Source: Arsukibacterium sp. UBA3155 (GTDB taxonomy: Bacteria > Pseudomonadota > Gammaproteobacteria > Enterobacterales > Alteromonadaceae). From it: DNA of 64,000 bases. Every line of letters starts with the position of its first letter. The stretch's first letter is position 1. Under the pieces are notes generated by a model, which ran no database searches, was not told the origin of the DNA, and worked only from the letters and a program-made list of their open reading frames with translations. Positions 7,390 to 16,267 of the stretch are shown here, in pieces. The DNA lies in the NCBI GenBank assembly GCA_002364615.1, contig DEYP01000012.1, positions 1-64,000 on the forward strand, given 5' to 3'. Both the position numbers and the translations under genes were made by a program.

Positions 7390-8037
7390 ATGCGTTTGTT
7401 ATTATTGTTGCTGATAAGTATTAGTGTGAGTTTTCTGCCACTACGGGCGACTGCTGCGGACGATCAGCATAGTTATGTTGGAGATCATGGTATGGTGTTA
7501 TTTGCTGCAGATGATATTTTGCTGGCATCACATTTACCGCTATATCAACCGCCACATAATTATCAGCTTATTTATCAGATCACCCTGCCCCCCACTGAGC
7601 ATAAAGTTGTGCTGGCCACGCTGCAAAAAAGACAGCAGATGACCTTACTGCCGCAGCAATTTGACTTAACGCAATTAATCAAAGGCCAAAGCATTACGGT
7701 TAACGCTGCGCTGTATCATGGCCATTTTGAACGGGGTGGCAGTGTCTGGTTTGACAAGGTACCGGTAAATTTTGCCCGCCAACTCTATATCAGGCCAATT
7801 CAGCAACCTGGAACTGCAAGTGAAGCACGGTATGACGTGTTAAAAATTAATTCGAGTTATTTTTTAATCCATCAGATTGCCGCAAACCCCAGCTATGATC
7901 AGATATTGCGCACAGAGCGCCCTATAAGCGAACCGCTGATTTTAAAAGCACCGGCTGATGTGACAGCGCTGCAACAACTGAATGCGATGGGCATTGAGGC
8001 TACTGAAGTGTATCTGGAAACTGCTGATTTTCAGTAG
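7390..8037 (+). CDS. Exported protein of unknown function
   Basis: A 215-residue protein with a clear signal peptide (MRLLLLLLISIS..., likely cleaved after the ATA region near residue 22), so periplasmic or outer-membrane associated. The mature part starts with HSYVGDHGMVLF and is rich in beta-type segments; no catalytic motif or cysteine pair is visible. I do not recognise the family. It is transcribed alone and faces the VOC gene convergently. Confidence 0.7.
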   Translation: MRLLLLLLISISVSFLPLRATAADDQHSYVGDHGMVLFAADDILLASHLPLYQPPHNYQLIYQITLPPTEHKVVLATLQKRQQMTLLPQQFDLTQLIKGQSITVNAALYHGHFERGGSVWFDKVPVNFARQLYIRPIQQPGTASEARYDVLKINSSYFLIHQIAANPSYDQILRTERPISEPLILKAPADVTALQQLNAMGIEATEVYLETADFQ

Positions 8038-8071
8038 CTCAATTTGTGCCGCTTCAGTAGGGTTTCAGAAA

Positions 8072-8536
8072 TTACTGACCAAACATTTCAGCAGCCCGCC
8101 TGGCAATCTCGTCATCTGTAACGTCTTCAATATGGGTAGATAACATCCAGCGATGACCAAAAGGGTCGACCAGACTGCCGCTGCGATCGCCATAAAACTG
8201 ATCTGCTACTTCCATGGTCAGTTTGCCACCTGCTGCGACTGCTTGTTTTACCACGGCATCAACGTCTTCAACATATACCATTAGGGTCACCGGGCTGTCG
8301 CCCAGCATGTCAGGGCTTTTATTGCACCACTGGTCACTTTGCTCGCTTAACATAAATAAGGCGGCACCAATGCGCATTTCAGCATGCATTACCGTGCCAT
8401 CTGGCATGGCCATCCGACTGATTAATTCAGCATTAAACGCCTTTTGGTAAAACTCAATTGCTCCGGCCGCGTCTTTGATGGTTAAGTAAGGGTTAACACC
8501 TGCGTAATTAGCAGGAATGGGGGATACCTTCGCCAT
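8072..8536 (-). CDS. VOC-fold protein, PhnB/glyoxalase-like
   Basis: A 154-residue vicinal-oxygen-chelate protein of the PhnB-like group. It opens with the typical VNPYLTIKDAAGAIEFYQKAF, has HAEMRIG in the middle (about residue 50) and ends with DPFGHRWMLSTH. Two beta-alpha-beta-beta-beta modules are expected. The substrate of this group is generally unknown; some related proteins are demethylmenaquinone-methyltransferase-like, others give antibiotic binding. AAAGGAGA just upstream supports the start. It is 26 bp from the STAS gene on the same strand and could be the distal gene of that operon. Confidence 0.85.
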   Translation of the reverse strand: MAKVSPIPANYAGVNPYLTIKDAAGAIEFYQKAFNAELISRMAMPDGTVMHAEMRIGAALFMLSEQSDQWCNKSPDMLGDSPVTLMVYVEDVDAVVKQAVAAGGKLTMEVADQFYGDRSGSLVDPFGHRWMLSTHIEDVTDDEIARRAAEMFGQ

Positions 8537-8562
8537 ATCTGTCTCCTTTTGGCTAAATAAGA

Positions 8563-9057
8563 CTACTTTAATTGTTGTTGTAACAAGTTCACTAGCGGCT
8601 GAAACTCTGCTTTATTTCTATCGTTCAGGTCGATTAATGCCTGATGCGCCCGCAATATCATCTGGCCCTGCTCCTGCTCAGTGTATGTCTGAGTGGCGAT
8701 ATTGCTCATTTCAGCGTTAACGTTCGTTGGCTGTTCAACAATTTGAAATGCCTGCTCCAGACATAAACTAAACAGTAATTCATTAATTTCACTGTCGGTC
8801 GAAAAAAGGGTTGGTTTTGGCATTTGTTGTTGCTGGCAATAGCGGGCGATGCTGGCCAGCAGACCAACATAGGTGCTATCAATAAACGTTGCCTGATTTA
8901 AATCAATAACCACCTGGGCACAGGGTATTGGCGCGCTGAATAATCGGTCAATTAAGTCGTCCATGCCCGTGGCATTGGTATAACGCAGTTCACCACATAG
9001 TTTGAAATAACAACAGTTATCAATGTTGGCAAACAAAATTTGCTGTGACTCACTCAT
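8563..9057 (-). CDS. STAS-domain anti-sigma-factor antagonist-like protein
   Basis: A 164-residue protein with an N-terminal STAS domain (about 1-105). The phosphoacceptor region reads TFIDSTYVG with Ser61 at the expected position, as in SpoIIAA/RsbV and HsbA. The C-terminal 50 residues are helical and rich in Glu/Gln. It starts 3 bp after the stop of the response regulator-phosphatase, so the two form an operon. The likely role is a switch protein dephosphorylated by that phosphatase and then binding a partner; the kinase and final target are not in the window. Confidence 0.85.
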   Translation of the reverse strand: MSESQQILFANIDNCCYFKLCGELRYTNATGMDDLIDRLFSAPIPCAQVVIDLNQATFIDSTYVGLLASIARYCQQQQMPKPTLFSTDSEINELLFSLCLEQAFQIVEQPTNVNAEMSNIATQTYTEQEQGQMILRAHQALIDLNDRNKAEFQPLVNLLQQQLK

Positions 9058-9060
9058 GTG

Positions 9061-10434
9061 TTACTCGCTTAGCGGATTAGCTGGCGGATCAGTAACGCCC
9101 CTGTTTAACTTCAGTATAGTCAGATCATCGGGTAATGGTTGCGCCGGATCAATATTCAGTGCCTGCAGTAACCCGGCAATATCCGGATGCGCCATGCTGT
9201 TATCCAGCAAACACTGCAACTTTAACTCAGTTGTCGGCTGGGGCAGCAAATCTAATAAGCCATCTGAACACAACACAACACTGCTTTGTTCAGCCAGCGT
9301 CAGCTGATGATTTTGATACTGGCTAAAGTCGAACATGCCGGCCGGTGTGCTTTTCAGCTCCAGATAGCTGGACTGTTGCTGCTGTTGTATTAAAGGCCAG
9401 GGATAGGCGCCGGCATTGGCGTAGATAAGCTGGTGGCTGTGGGTATCCAGTACCGCATAAAACAGCGCAATATACTTTGCCATATTTTCCCGCAGCAGTT
9501 CACTGTTCAGGGTGCTTAGCATGGCCGCCGGGTCAAGCAGCGTATCGGCATTACCGCGCTGATAACGCTCATAATACGAGCTAACAAAACGCTTTAAATA
9601 AACCGTAACAAAAGCAGAAGCCACACCGTGCCCGGACACATCTGCCATATAAAACACCACCCGGTGTTCGTCGGCATTAAAATAGTCGACAAAATCACCA
9701 CTCATATAAGCCGATGGAAACAGCGCATGACTGAACTCATACTCACCACAGCAAAACCTCGCTGGCGGCAACATTTTAAACTGTACCTGCTTGCCCGCCC
9801 GCTCCCCGGCTTCCAGCTCAGCCAGCGAATGCTGCAGTTGCTGATTACTGATTGCCAGCTCTGCGGTTCTGGCCTGCACCTTAGCCTCAAGGGTATCGTT
9901 TAGTTTCGCCAGATCAGCAATAGCGGTATAGGCCCTCATCGCCGACAATACGGTGGTGGTTAGGCGCTGCACGGTTAGCTCGGTTTTTGACCGGTAATCA
10001 TTGATATCGTAGTCTTGCACGACTCTTTGCTCAGGCGCCTGGCCCGCCTGGCCGGTGCGCAGCACAATTCGGATTAGATGGTTTTGTAAGGTATCGCGGA
10101 TATAGTGCACCAGCGTCAGGCCAGCGTCGTCGGTTTCCATTACCACGTCCAGCAAAACCAGGGCAATGTCGGGATTGCTGTCGAGTATCGGCTTTGCATC
10201 GCGGGCACTGTGTGCACTGATAAACTTAAGTTTGTGGTTTTGAAAATTAAAATCACGTAGCGCCAGCACCGTGACCTTATGAATTTCCGGATCATCATCA
10301 ACAATAAGCACTGTCCAGTACTGGTAGTCAGCTGCTGGCTCGTTGCTATCCTCTGCAAACACCATTAGCTCATGATTGGCAGTCGATCCTTCCATAGCTG
10401 AAGTGCTGTCGTTTGGAGCAACATTGTGTGCCAT
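9061..10434 (-). CDS. Response regulator with PP2C/SpoIIE-type serine phosphatase output
   Basis: The start is placed at the ATG at 10434 (457 residues) because GAGGGA precedes it and the upstream in-frame extension does not look coding. The receiver domain covers about 40-165, with the acidic pocket DDD at about 46-48 and phospho-acceptor Asp96 (LLDVVM). A coiled-coil linker follows (about 180-225). The phosphatase domain covers about 240-457, with the metal motifs SGDFVDYF, ADVSGHG and CSDGLLD. It is built like HsbR of Pseudomonas and RsbU-type phosphatases, which dephosphorylate a STAS partner; that partner is encoded immediately downstream. Confidence 0.9.
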   Translation of the reverse strand: MAHNVAPNDSTSAMEGSTANHELMVFAEDSNEPAADYQYWTVLIVDDDPEIHKVTVLALRDFNFQNHKLKFISAHSARDAKPILDSNPDIALVLLDVVMETDDAGLTLVHYIRDTLQNHLIRIVLRTGQAGQAPEQRVVQDYDINDYRSKTELTVQRLTTTVLSAMRAYTAIADLAKLNDTLEAKVQARTAELAISNQQLQHSLAELEAGERAGKQVQFKMLPPARFCCGEYEFSHALFPSAYMSGDFVDYFNADEHRVVFYMADVSGHGVASAFVTVYLKRFVSSYYERYQRGNADTLLDPAAMLSTLNSELLRENMAKYIALFYAVLDTHSHQLIYANAGAYPWPLIQQQQQSSYLELKSTPAGMFDFSQYQNHQLTLAEQSSVVLCSDGLLDLLPQPTTELKLQCLLDNSMAHPDIAGLLQALNIDPAQPLPDDLTILKLNRGVTDPPANPLSE

Positions 10435-10813
10435 CCAGAGTTCCCTCACATTAATGCAAGCGCATACTGACGGTAGCATAGTTAATCCGCAGCGAAAACA
10501 CCCAACGCTCAGATCCTGAAAACATCTATGTACCCTAGTAAAAATTACCGGCGTACCAGCGAAAGCATGAAATAAATGCGCTGGCGAATATCCATAGGCC
10601 GGCAACACAATGATAGGCCACAATATAATATAAATTAATTAATTTTCTTATAATCAATACTTTATTTGTTTATCTGTGCCATTAAAAAATTGAAATGTCA
10701 GATTGGCCTGCATGCTGCAGCAGTATGGTTGTCCTGGCAGCGAAGTGTTAGCCTCAGCGCTAAGTTGTTACTAACAACCGCTGTAATTTTTAATTAAAAT
10801 GGAGAGCGCATTT
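10435..10813. promoter_or_regulatory. Divergent intergenic region
   Basis: About 380 bp between the phosphatase gene and the DUF2383 gene. The stretch 10620-10670 is strongly AT-rich (repeated aatta) and probably holds promoter elements, but no specific box is clear. No gene is recognised. Confidence 0.35.
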
Positions 10814-11266
10814 ATGGCACAGTTAAATAATCCAGAAATTAAACATGTACATGACATTATCCAGGTACTGAACAGTGGTATTGATTTTTATGGTGATGCA
10901 AAAGAGAAAGTAGATGACCGCCAGCTTGCCAGTTTTTTTGACCGGATGTTAAACGCCCGGCGTCTGGTCAAAGAACGCCTGCAGCCTTTTGCTGTTGCCG
11001 AAGATGGTGAGCGGGAAGATGGCTCAGCGTTTACCGTTGAAGCAAGAAAAGCGTATACCAAGGTTATAGGTGCCATGTCGTCTGACAAAGAGCACACCTA
11101 TATCAGTCAGCTGGAAGAAGTAGAAGATAAAACGCTGGAAGAGCTTAAAGCCGCGTTAAAAGAAAACCAGCCGCCGCAATTCGAAACCGCGCTGCGTCAG
11201 TCGTTAACCACGATGCAGGAATGCCACGATGAAATGCGGGCACTGAAAAAAGCAACCAGCCATTAA
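10814..11266 (+). CDS. PA2169-family four-helix-bundle protein (DUF2383)
   Basis: A 150-residue, fully helical protein. The start is the ATG at 10814, nine bases after GGAG. It opens with a conserved-looking segment on helix 1 (KHVHDIIQVLNSGIDFYGDA) and ends with a His/Glu-containing helix (TTMQECHDEMRAL). These match the DUF2383/PA2169 family, a ferritin-like four-helix bundle of unknown function often found among stress genes. Cytoplasmic; transcribed alone and followed by a bidirectional terminator. Confidence 0.85.
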   Translation: MAQLNNPEIKHVHDIIQVLNSGIDFYGDAKEKVDDRQLASFFDRMLNARRLVKERLQPFAVAEDGEREDGSAFTVEARKAYTKVIGAMSSDKEHTYISQLEEVEDKTLEELKAALKENQPPQFETALRQSLTTMQECHDEMRALKKATSH

Positions 11267-11286
11267 TAACGTGCTGGTTAAACGGA

Positions 11287-11315
11287 TAAAAAAACGGCCT
11301 TACGGCCGTTTTTCT
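11287..11315. terminator. Bidirectional terminator
   Basis: Stem aaaacggcc/ggccgtttt (11291-11299 with 11304-11312) with A-run on one side and T-run on the other, between the convergent DUF2383 gene and secF. It can serve both strands. Confidence 0.92.
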
Positions 11316-11328
11316 TTATCAAATACCG

Positions 11329-12264
11329 CTAAACCTGCTCAACCTCATTCTCTGCAGGCGGTGCAGGCAACATATCTTCGCGGCTAATGCCTAATACTTC
11401 TGCTATGGCGCTGGCGACATACACAGATGAGTAAGTGCCTACGGCAATACCAAATAGTAAGGCAGTGGCAAAACCATTAATTAACGCGCCGCCCATAAAA
11501 AACAACACCAATAATACCAGCACCGTGGTCAGAGAAGTAATCACCGTCCGGTTCAGGGTTGAGGTTATGGCATGGTCAATCGTTTCATCAACGGTCGCCT
11601 CGCGCAACTTACGAAAACTTTCCCGCAGCCGGTCAAACACCACGATAGTATCGTTAATTGAGTAACCAATCAGTGCCAGAATTGCCGCCAGTACCGTCAG
11701 GTCGAACTCAAGCTGTAAGATTGAAAACAAACCAAGCGTTAGTATGACATCATGCCCAAGCGAGACGACGGCACCTACTGACAATCGCCATTCAAACCGC
11801 AAGGCAACGTAAAGCAGAATACCAATAAGCGCTACCAGCATGGCCATTCCACCATCTTGTTTCAGCTCTTCGCCTACACTCGGCCCCACAAATTCAACCC
11901 GGCGCAGCTCAACGGGTGTGCTTTGCTTTGCATTTAACGCCTGCAATACCGCCTCACCGACTTTTTCCTGCACCAGATCAGGGCGAAGCGGAATACGAAT
12001 TAGCACGTCTTTACTGGAGCCGAACAACTGAATAACTGCATCCGGATAGCCAGCAGCACTTAAGGTGTCACGCATTGCCGTTAAGTCAGCAGACTGGTTC
12101 AAGCCAACTTCAATAACCGTACCTCCGGTAAAGTCCAGGCCCCAGTTAATGCCTTTAGTGGCAAAAGAGCCAATAGATCCGATAACCAATAAGACAGATA
12201 ACAGCAACGCCGGCCATTTAAACCGCATAAAATGAAGTGGCTGGCTAAAATTAAATAGTTGCAT
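11329..12264 (-). CDS. secF: Protein translocase subunit SecF
   Basis: Inner-membrane partner of SecD, using the proton gradient to help pull exported proteins through SecYEG. From the ATG at 12264 (AAGGAGT upstream) it has 311 residues. One N-terminal membrane segment is followed by a periplasmic domain beginning GLDFTGGT, and then five C-terminal segments; the conserved IGYSINDTIVVFDRLRE is present. It starts 10 bp after secD ends, so the two form an operon. No yajC is next to the pair. Confidence 0.95.
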   Translation of the reverse strand: MQLFNFSQPLHFMRFKWPALLLSVLLVIGSIGSFATKGINWGLDFTGGTVIEVGLNQSADLTAMRDTLSAAGYPDAVIQLFGSSKDVLIRIPLRPDLVQEKVGEAVLQALNAKQSTPVELRRVEFVGPSVGEELKQDGGMAMLVALIGILLYVALRFEWRLSVGAVVSLGHDVILTLGLFSILQLEFDLTVLAAILALIGYSINDTIVVFDRLRESFRKLREATVDETIDHAITSTLNRTVITSLTTVLVLLVLFFMGGALINGFATALLFGIAVGTYSSVYVASAIAEVLGISREDMLPAPPAENEVEQV

Positions 12265-12274
12265 AGCGTACTCC

Positions 12275-14128
12275 TTACAGCGGCAGTGACTGCAGACGGC
12301 GGCCACCCCAAATTAAATTAACCAGTAACCGGCTGCCGACTACCGCAGTAAAAATGGAGGTGATAATGCCAATCGCCAACGTTATAGCGAAGCCTTTCAC
12401 CGGCCCGGTGCCAACACCGAACAGAATAAGCGCCACCAGTAAGGTGGTCATATTTGAATCAGCGATAGTTGCAAAGGCTCTATCGTAGCCAAGATGAATT
12501 GCCTGCTGAACGGACCTGCCCTCAGCCAGCTCTTCCCGTATTCGCTCAAATATCAGCACATTGGCATCGACCGCCATACCCACCGTCAGCACAATGCCCG
12601 CCATACCTGGCAGCGTTAATGTCGCCCCTGGGATCATCGACATAATGCCAACCATAAAAATAACATTTGCCGCCAACGCGATATTGGCTACTAAGCCAAA
12701 GGCCTTGTAATACACCAGCATAAAAATAAGTACTGCTAACATGCCCCATTGAATCGCGGCCAGGCCCAGTTCGATATTTTCCTTACCCAGGCTTGGGCCA
12801 ATTGTGCGCTCTTCTATCACCTGAATTGGCGCAATCAATGCACCGGCCCGCAGTAAACTGGCCAGATGCTGTGCCTGTGCCGGAGAGCTTAAACCGGTTA
12901 TGTCAAAATCGCGGCCAAGCCGTGACTGGATAGTGGCGTCGTTAATCACTTCCTGTTGTTTTACTAATACCGGCGTGCCATCGGCTCTTTGCTCTGTACC
13001 GGGCTTATATTCAATAAATACGGTGGCCATTCTGCGACCTACTGCACTTTTTGACGCATCAGACATTAAATTGCCGCCGGCAGTATCCAGTTTAATGGTG
13101 ACCTTGGGCTGACTGTATTCGTCGTAACCCGAAATGGCGTCGGTAATATGATCACCGGTCAGCAATACCCGCTTTTCCAGCAGCACCGGCCGGCCATCAT
13201 TGCTCTGATAAAGCTCAGCATTGCCTGGTAACCGACCTGCTATTGCAGCTGTCAAATCGCTATCCGTATCAACCAGCCGAAACTCCAGCGTCGCGGTGGC
13301 ACTGAGTATTTCTTTGGCCTGTGCGGTATCCTGTACACCAGGTAGTTGCACCACGATGCGATCTGCGCCCTGGCGCTGGACTACGGGTTCAGCCACGCCT
13401 ATCTCATTTACCCGGTTGCGCATAATGGTAATGTTCTGTTCCAGCGCATAATTACGAATATCGCGCTGACGCTCCTCACTTAACGAAACCAGCAAGCTGA
13501 GGCTATCCATATCCTGGTTCATTAACAGCTGACTATCTTGTTTGCTTAGCAGGCTTGCTGCCTGTTCAACATCTGCAGCTTGCCGGAAAACTATGGCAAT
13601 CTGGCCTTGCTCCAGATTAGCTTTAACGCTCTGGTAACGAATATCCGCCTGGCGTAAATCGTTACGGAACTGACTGACTAAATCGTTAAGATGTTTATCC
13701 AGAGCAGCTTGCATATCTACGGCCAGTAAAAAATGCACCCCACCACGAAGATCCAAGCCCAACTTCATGGGGGTTGCACCAATTGCTGACAGCCAGGCAG
13801 GTGTAGCCGGCATTAAGCTAAGCGCAGCAATGTAATTACGGCCTAACAGGTTTTTTGCCTGATCAAATGCCTGCAGCTGTTGCTCGGCGCTGGAAAAGCG
13901 CGCAATGATTTTCCCGTCCTGTAGCTGAACTGAAGCGGCGGCATTGCCTGCGCGAATAAATTCCTGTTCCAGTTGCAAACGGGTTTGTTCTGAAATAACA
14001 GCACCGCCTCTGGCGCTGATATTAAGGGCCGGGTCTTCCGGGTATAAATTGGGTAAGGCATACACCAGGGTTAATAACAGCATGGTAATAACTACCACAT
14101 AACGCCAGGCAGGGTTTTTGTTTAACAT
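12275..14128 (-). CDS. secD: Protein translocase subunit SecD
   Basis: A 617-residue inner-membrane protein with one N-terminal membrane segment (about 9-27), a long periplasmic part containing the conserved GLDLRGGVHF, and a cluster of membrane segments from about 450 to 600. The length equals that of E. coli SecD (615). AAGGACAC lies just upstream of the ATG. In most gammaproteobacteria the order is tgt-yajC-secD-secF; here the upstream gene is an unrelated small exported protein, so this may be a second secDF copy. That is an inference which the rest of the genome would settle. Confidence 0.95.
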   Translation of the reverse strand: MLNKNPAWRYVVVITMLLLTLVYALPNLYPEDPALNISARGGAVISEQTRLQLEQEFIRAGNAAASVQLQDGKIIARFSSAEQQLQAFDQAKNLLGRNYIAALSLMPATPAWLSAIGATPMKLGLDLRGGVHFLLAVDMQAALDKHLNDLVSQFRNDLRQADIRYQSVKANLEQGQIAIVFRQAADVEQAASLLSKQDSQLLMNQDMDSLSLLVSLSEERQRDIRNYALEQNITIMRNRVNEIGVAEPVVQRQGADRIVVQLPGVQDTAQAKEILSATATLEFRLVDTDSDLTAAIAGRLPGNAELYQSNDGRPVLLEKRVLLTGDHITDAISGYDEYSQPKVTIKLDTAGGNLMSDASKSAVGRRMATVFIEYKPGTEQRADGTPVLVKQQEVINDATIQSRLGRDFDITGLSSPAQAQHLASLLRAGALIAPIQVIEERTIGPSLGKENIELGLAAIQWGMLAVLIFMLVYYKAFGLVANIALAANVIFMVGIMSMIPGATLTLPGMAGIVLTVGMAVDANVLIFERIREELAEGRSVQQAIHLGYDRAFATIADSNMTTLLVALILFGVGTGPVKGFAITLAIGIITSIFTAVVGSRLLVNLIWGGRRLQSLPL

Positions 14129-14236
14129 AAAGAGTGTCCTTCACATACTCAGCACCACTACAGCAAGGCTATAGCAGTCACAAAATGGGCAGCACCATTG
14201 AAAAAAAATTTAAAACAAGGTGTTGCAGTTTGAGTT

Positions 14237-14566
14237 TTACAGTGAGCGAAAAACGGGGGGAGCGCGGGCAGAGTGAGCGACAGACTCAATCGTAGCTACT
14301 GTGAAATGCAGACTATAGATTAAGCCTGCAGTAGCTGCGGTTAGGTTAACATTGTGGCTTGCGGTTAACGCGACGAAGGGCTCATCGCTATCGGTGTCAT
14401 CGGACACCAGGTATTGTTGATGAAATGCGGATTGAATAGCAGGGGTAAGGCCCTGCAATTGTGTTTCAACCAGAGGGGCTACCCGGCTTTGTTGCACAGC
14501 CAGCGCCTGCGGTGAACACAGCAGACTTAAGTAAACCAGTATGATTAAACTACTGAACCAACGCAT
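14237..14566 (-). CDS. Small exported protein, DUF2946-like ending
   Basis: A 109-residue protein with a signal peptide (MRWFSSLIILVYLSLLCSPQALA). The C-terminus reads SARAPPVFRSL; a terminal R-A-P-P motif is frequent in small DUF2946-like exported proteins often found near copper genes, but the rest is not recognised, so the family link is weak. The Shine-Dalgarno GAGG lies in one arm of a perfect 10-bp stem with the 5' leader. It lies 109 bp before secD on the same strand and might be cotranscribed. Confidence 0.55.
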   Translation of the reverse strand: MRWFSSLIILVYLSLLCSPQALAVQQSRVAPLVETQLQGLTPAIQSAFHQQYLVSDDTDSDEPFVALTASHNVNLTAATAGLIYSLHFTVATIESVAHSARAPPVFRSL

Positions 14567-14626
14567 AAAGCCTCATAACAGACACAGGACACTAACTCGA
14601 TCCTGATACCGCTATCATGAGGCTTT
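14567..14626 (-). promoter_or_regulatory. 5' leader hairpin covering the Shine-Dalgarno
   Basis: On the minus-strand mRNA, AAAGCCTCAT (14617-14626) pairs perfectly with ATGAGGCTTT (14567-14576). The second arm contains the GAGG that precedes the start codon at 14566. The 40-base loop holds a further small stem (gata/tatc). The layout suggests translational control, although the IR could instead be a DNA operator. Confidence 0.4.
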
Positions 14627-14677
14627 GCCACAGCCGAAACAAGCTACCCCAACAAATATATTTTGTATTGTAACCTG

Positions 14678-16231
14678 TTACTTTTTATCCTTTAACTTTA
14701 CATCCAGTGGCGGATTTACCAGCGACAACTGATATACGTCATGCCGGCGATCTTTCATGGTGTTGACACTGCCGTGAGTATGCAGCTCTTTTAACGCGTC
14801 CAGGTCGACATCGACAATGAGCAGCATTTCTGAGTTAGGTGTAGCCTCTGCTTTAATCCCAGTGGTGGGGAAGGCAAAATCTGACGGGGTAAACAGCGCC
14901 GACTGGGCATACTGAATATCCATGTTATTTACTCGTGCCAGGTTACCCACAGCACCGGCAATAGCCACATAACACTCGTTTTCAATAGCCCGGGCCATGG
15001 CACAGTGCCGCACCCGGGTATAACCATTCTGGGTGTCAGTTAAAAAAGGCACAAATAAAATGTTCATGCCCTGATCGGATAATAGTCGGGCATATTCAGG
15101 AAACTCAACATCGTAACAAATCATAATGCCCACTTTGCCACAGTCAGTATCGAATACTTTTACCCGGTTGCCGCCGTGCATGGCCCAGTTGCGCTTCTCT
15201 GCCGGGGTAACATGCACCTTGTCGTATTGCTCCCAACTGCCATCCCGGCGGCATAAAAAACCACTGTTATGCAGTTTGCCATCATAAAGACACGGCATAC
15301 TGCCGGTAATAATATTAATATTATAAGCGATGGCAAACTCTACAAATTTTTCGCGAATAGTATCGGTATATTTCGCCAGCTCGCGGATACTTTGCGTCAC
15401 ACTTAAATGGTTGTAATGCTCCATCAAAGGGGCAGCAAAAAGCTCCGGAAACAAAATAAAGTCGCTTTTGTAATCTGATACCGCATCAACAAAAAATTCC
15501 ATTTGCTCGAACAGCTGGTTAATGTCCTTCATATTGCGCATTTGCCACTGCACTAAACCCAGGCGCACTTCGGCTTTGGGCGCATTAATCAGTTTTACCG
15601 ATTTGGTGTAATAAATATTGGCCCACTCTAATAAGGTGGCATATTCTTTTGACTGGGTATCACCTGGAATATATCCGGTTAATAACTTGCGGACATGGAA
15701 ACCATTGGCCAGCTGAAAACTAAGCACCGGATCATAAAGCTCTTTGCTTTTTACTTTTTCAATAAACTGTTTTGCACTAAGGGTACTTGAATGCTGCTCA
15801 TAATTTGGCATTCTGCCACCGGCCATAATAGCCCGTAAATTCAGGTTCTCACATAGCTCTTTTCGTACGTCATACAGCCGTCTGGCCAGGCGCAGGCCGC
15901 GATAATCAGGGTGAATAAACACCTCTATACCATAAAGAACATCACCGTTATGATCATGATTATCAAAAGAAAAACCAGAAACAATTTGCTCATAGGTATG
16001 ATCATCACTGAATTTGCGATAGTCAATAATTAGTGAAAATGCACAGCCAACAACTTTGCCATCAACACAGACACAAATCTGACCTTCAGGGAATTTGGTG
16101 AGTAGTGTGTCTACCCGCTCTTTGGTCCAGGTAAGCAGCGGGCCCGCCTGATATACCTGCTCAGACGCCGCACGCAGCTCAGCCATATCTTCACTGGTTA
16201 AATGGCGTATTTCTACATGATTAGCTTCCAT
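14678..16231 (-). CDS. GNAT acetyltransferase-nitrilase (carbon-nitrogen hydrolase) fusion
   Basis: A 517-residue two-domain enzyme. Residues 1-210 form a GNAT N-acetyltransferase domain, with the acetyl-CoA loop in HPDYRGLRLARRLY (about 107-120). Residues 220-500 form a nitrilase-superfamily domain with the Glu-Lys-Cys triad: E263 in FPELF, K338 in YDKVH and C372 in ICYDVEFPE. This is a known domain pairing in proteobacteria; the substrate is undetermined, probably an amide or amidated metabolite. AGGAGA precedes the start. It lies 36 bp after the histidine kinase of the signalling cluster on the same strand and may be the last gene of that operon. Confidence 0.9.
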   Translation of the reverse strand: MEANHVEIRHLTSEDMAELRAASEQVYQAGPLLTWTKERVDTLLTKFPEGQICVCVDGKVVGCAFSLIIDYRKFSDDHTYEQIVSGFSFDNHDHNGDVLYGIEVFIHPDYRGLRLARRLYDVRKELCENLNLRAIMAGGRMPNYEQHSSTLSAKQFIEKVKSKELYDPVLSFQLANGFHVRKLLTGYIPGDTQSKEYATLLEWANIYYTKSVKLINAPKAEVRLGLVQWQMRNMKDINQLFEQMEFFVDAVSDYKSDFILFPELFAAPLMEHYNHLSVTQSIRELAKYTDTIREKFVEFAIAYNINIITGSMPCLYDGKLHNSGFLCRRDGSWEQYDKVHVTPAEKRNWAMHGGNRVKVFDTDCGKVGIMICYDVEFPEYARLLSDQGMNILFVPFLTDTQNGYTRVRHCAMARAIENECYVAIAGAVGNLARVNNMDIQYAQSALFTPSDFAFPTTGIKAEATPNSEMLLIVDVDLDALKELHTHGSVNTMKDRRHDVYQLSLVNPPLDVKLKDKK

Positions 16232-16267
16232 TATATCTCCTGATTTATTAATCTTTTAAACCGGCAA

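Noticed and set aside
10435-10623. N-terminal extension of the response regulator-phosphatase
   Set aside because: The extension is Cys-rich and unlike any receiver start; the ATG at 10434 with GAGGGA upstream fits better.
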